Below, in pieces: positions 6,037 through 6,323 of a stretch of 6,323 bases of DNA; the stretch's first letter is position 1, and every line of letters starts with the position of its first letter. The position numbers were made by a program, and so were the translations under genes. Origin of the DNA: Candidatus Magasanikiibacteriota bacterium (GTDB lineage: Bacteria; Patescibacteriota; Patescibacteriia; Magasanikbacterales; UBA922); the NCBI GenBank assembly GCA_003230965.1, contig QIHL01000076.1, positions 1 through 6,323 of the forward strand. Reading direction: 5' to 3'. The notes beneath the pieces were generated by a model, which had not been told where the DNA came from, searched no databases, and saw nothing but the letters and a program-made list of their open reading frames with translations.

Positions 6037-6323
6037 ATGGCAGAGAAATTTCTCTTTACCTCGGAGTCAGTAACCGAGGGGCATCCAGACAAAATCTGTG
6101 ATCAGATTTCGGATGCAGTTCTTGATGCTGTCCTCAAAAATGATCCGGACGGCGCATGTTGTTGTGAAGTATTTATAACAACAGGTTTAGTGGTAGTCGG
6201 TGGTGAAATTACGACGAAAACCTATGTTGACATTCCAGGAATAGTACGGCAAGTCTTGGAAGATATTGGTTATACCGATGATGCGTATGGTATTGATGCG
6301 CACAGTTGTGGCGTAATGGTTGC
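6037..6323 (+). CDS. metK: S-adenosylmethionine synthetase, 5' part (cut by window edge)
   Basis: The first 95 codons of methionine adenosyltransferase, which makes S-adenosylmethionine from methionine and ATP in the cytoplasm as a tetramer. The start FLFTSESVTEGHPDK (5-19) is the family N-terminus: His16 and Asp18 match the ATP/metal-binding His and Asp of the GHPDK motif in E. coli MetK (H14, D16). Then come CDQISDAVLDA (21-31), Glu44 (E42 equivalent, potassium/metal site), and VVVGGEITT, followed by YVDIPGIVRQVLEDIGY and GIDAHSCGV, all matching the family closely. An unusual run of three cysteines (41-43) precedes Glu44 where one cysteine is usual. The ATG gives the usual N-terminal length. 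The remaining three-quarters or so of the gene lies beyond the right edge. Confidence 0.97.
   Translation, partial: MAEKFLFTSESVTEGHPDKICDQISDAVLDAVLKNDPDGACCCEVFITTGLVVVGGEITTKTYVDIPGIVRQVLEDIGYTDDAYGIDAHSCGVMV

Overview
This AT-rich window looks like ordinary chromosomal DNA from a small-genome bacterium. I favour a Candidate Phyla Radiation (Patescibacteria-type) lineage. The reasons are a very AT-biased base and codon composition, TAA as the only stop seen, no Shine-Dalgarno sequence before any of the main genes, a tRNA gene without an encoded CCA end, and tight packing of divergent membrane and envelope genes. This assignment is an inference; no rRNA or other decisive phylogenetic marker is present.

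Layout. (1) Positions 1-247 hold no supportable gene. (2) At 248-802, minus strand, lies a 184-residue membrane-anchored protein whose C-terminal half resembles the GerMN fold. (3) Positions 803-1185 are non-coding apart from an uncertain 28-codon ORF; they contain candidate promoters on both strands and several AT-rich hairpins. (4) At 1186-1259, minus strand, is tRNA-Val(UAC), driven by a near-perfect sigma70-type promoter. (5) From 1383 to 5912, plus strand, four genes are separated by only 3 to 12 bases and are probably one operon: a GT-B glycosyltransferase of the MGDG-synthase/MurG type, a ten-helix EamA (DMT) transporter, a membrane-anchored TIM-barrel glycoside hydrolase with both catalytic glutamates visible, and an eleven-helix amino-acid permease. 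(6) After a 124-base gap, metK (S-adenosylmethionine synthetase) starts at 6037 and runs off the right edge.

How the genes may work together. The glycosyltransferase probably acts on the inner membrane face with a nucleotide sugar, the EamA protein could move a small metabolite or lipid-linked intermediate, and the hydrolase sits outside the membrane on a single N-terminal anchor. Together they read as a cell-envelope or surface-glycan cassette, with a permease for amino-acid uptake attached. The shared pathway is inferred from tight linkage only. I see no CRISPR array, insertion sequence, prophage gene or defence system. The least expected features are the cassette itself, T-tracts directly abutting two start codons, and the signals in the 803-1080 gap.
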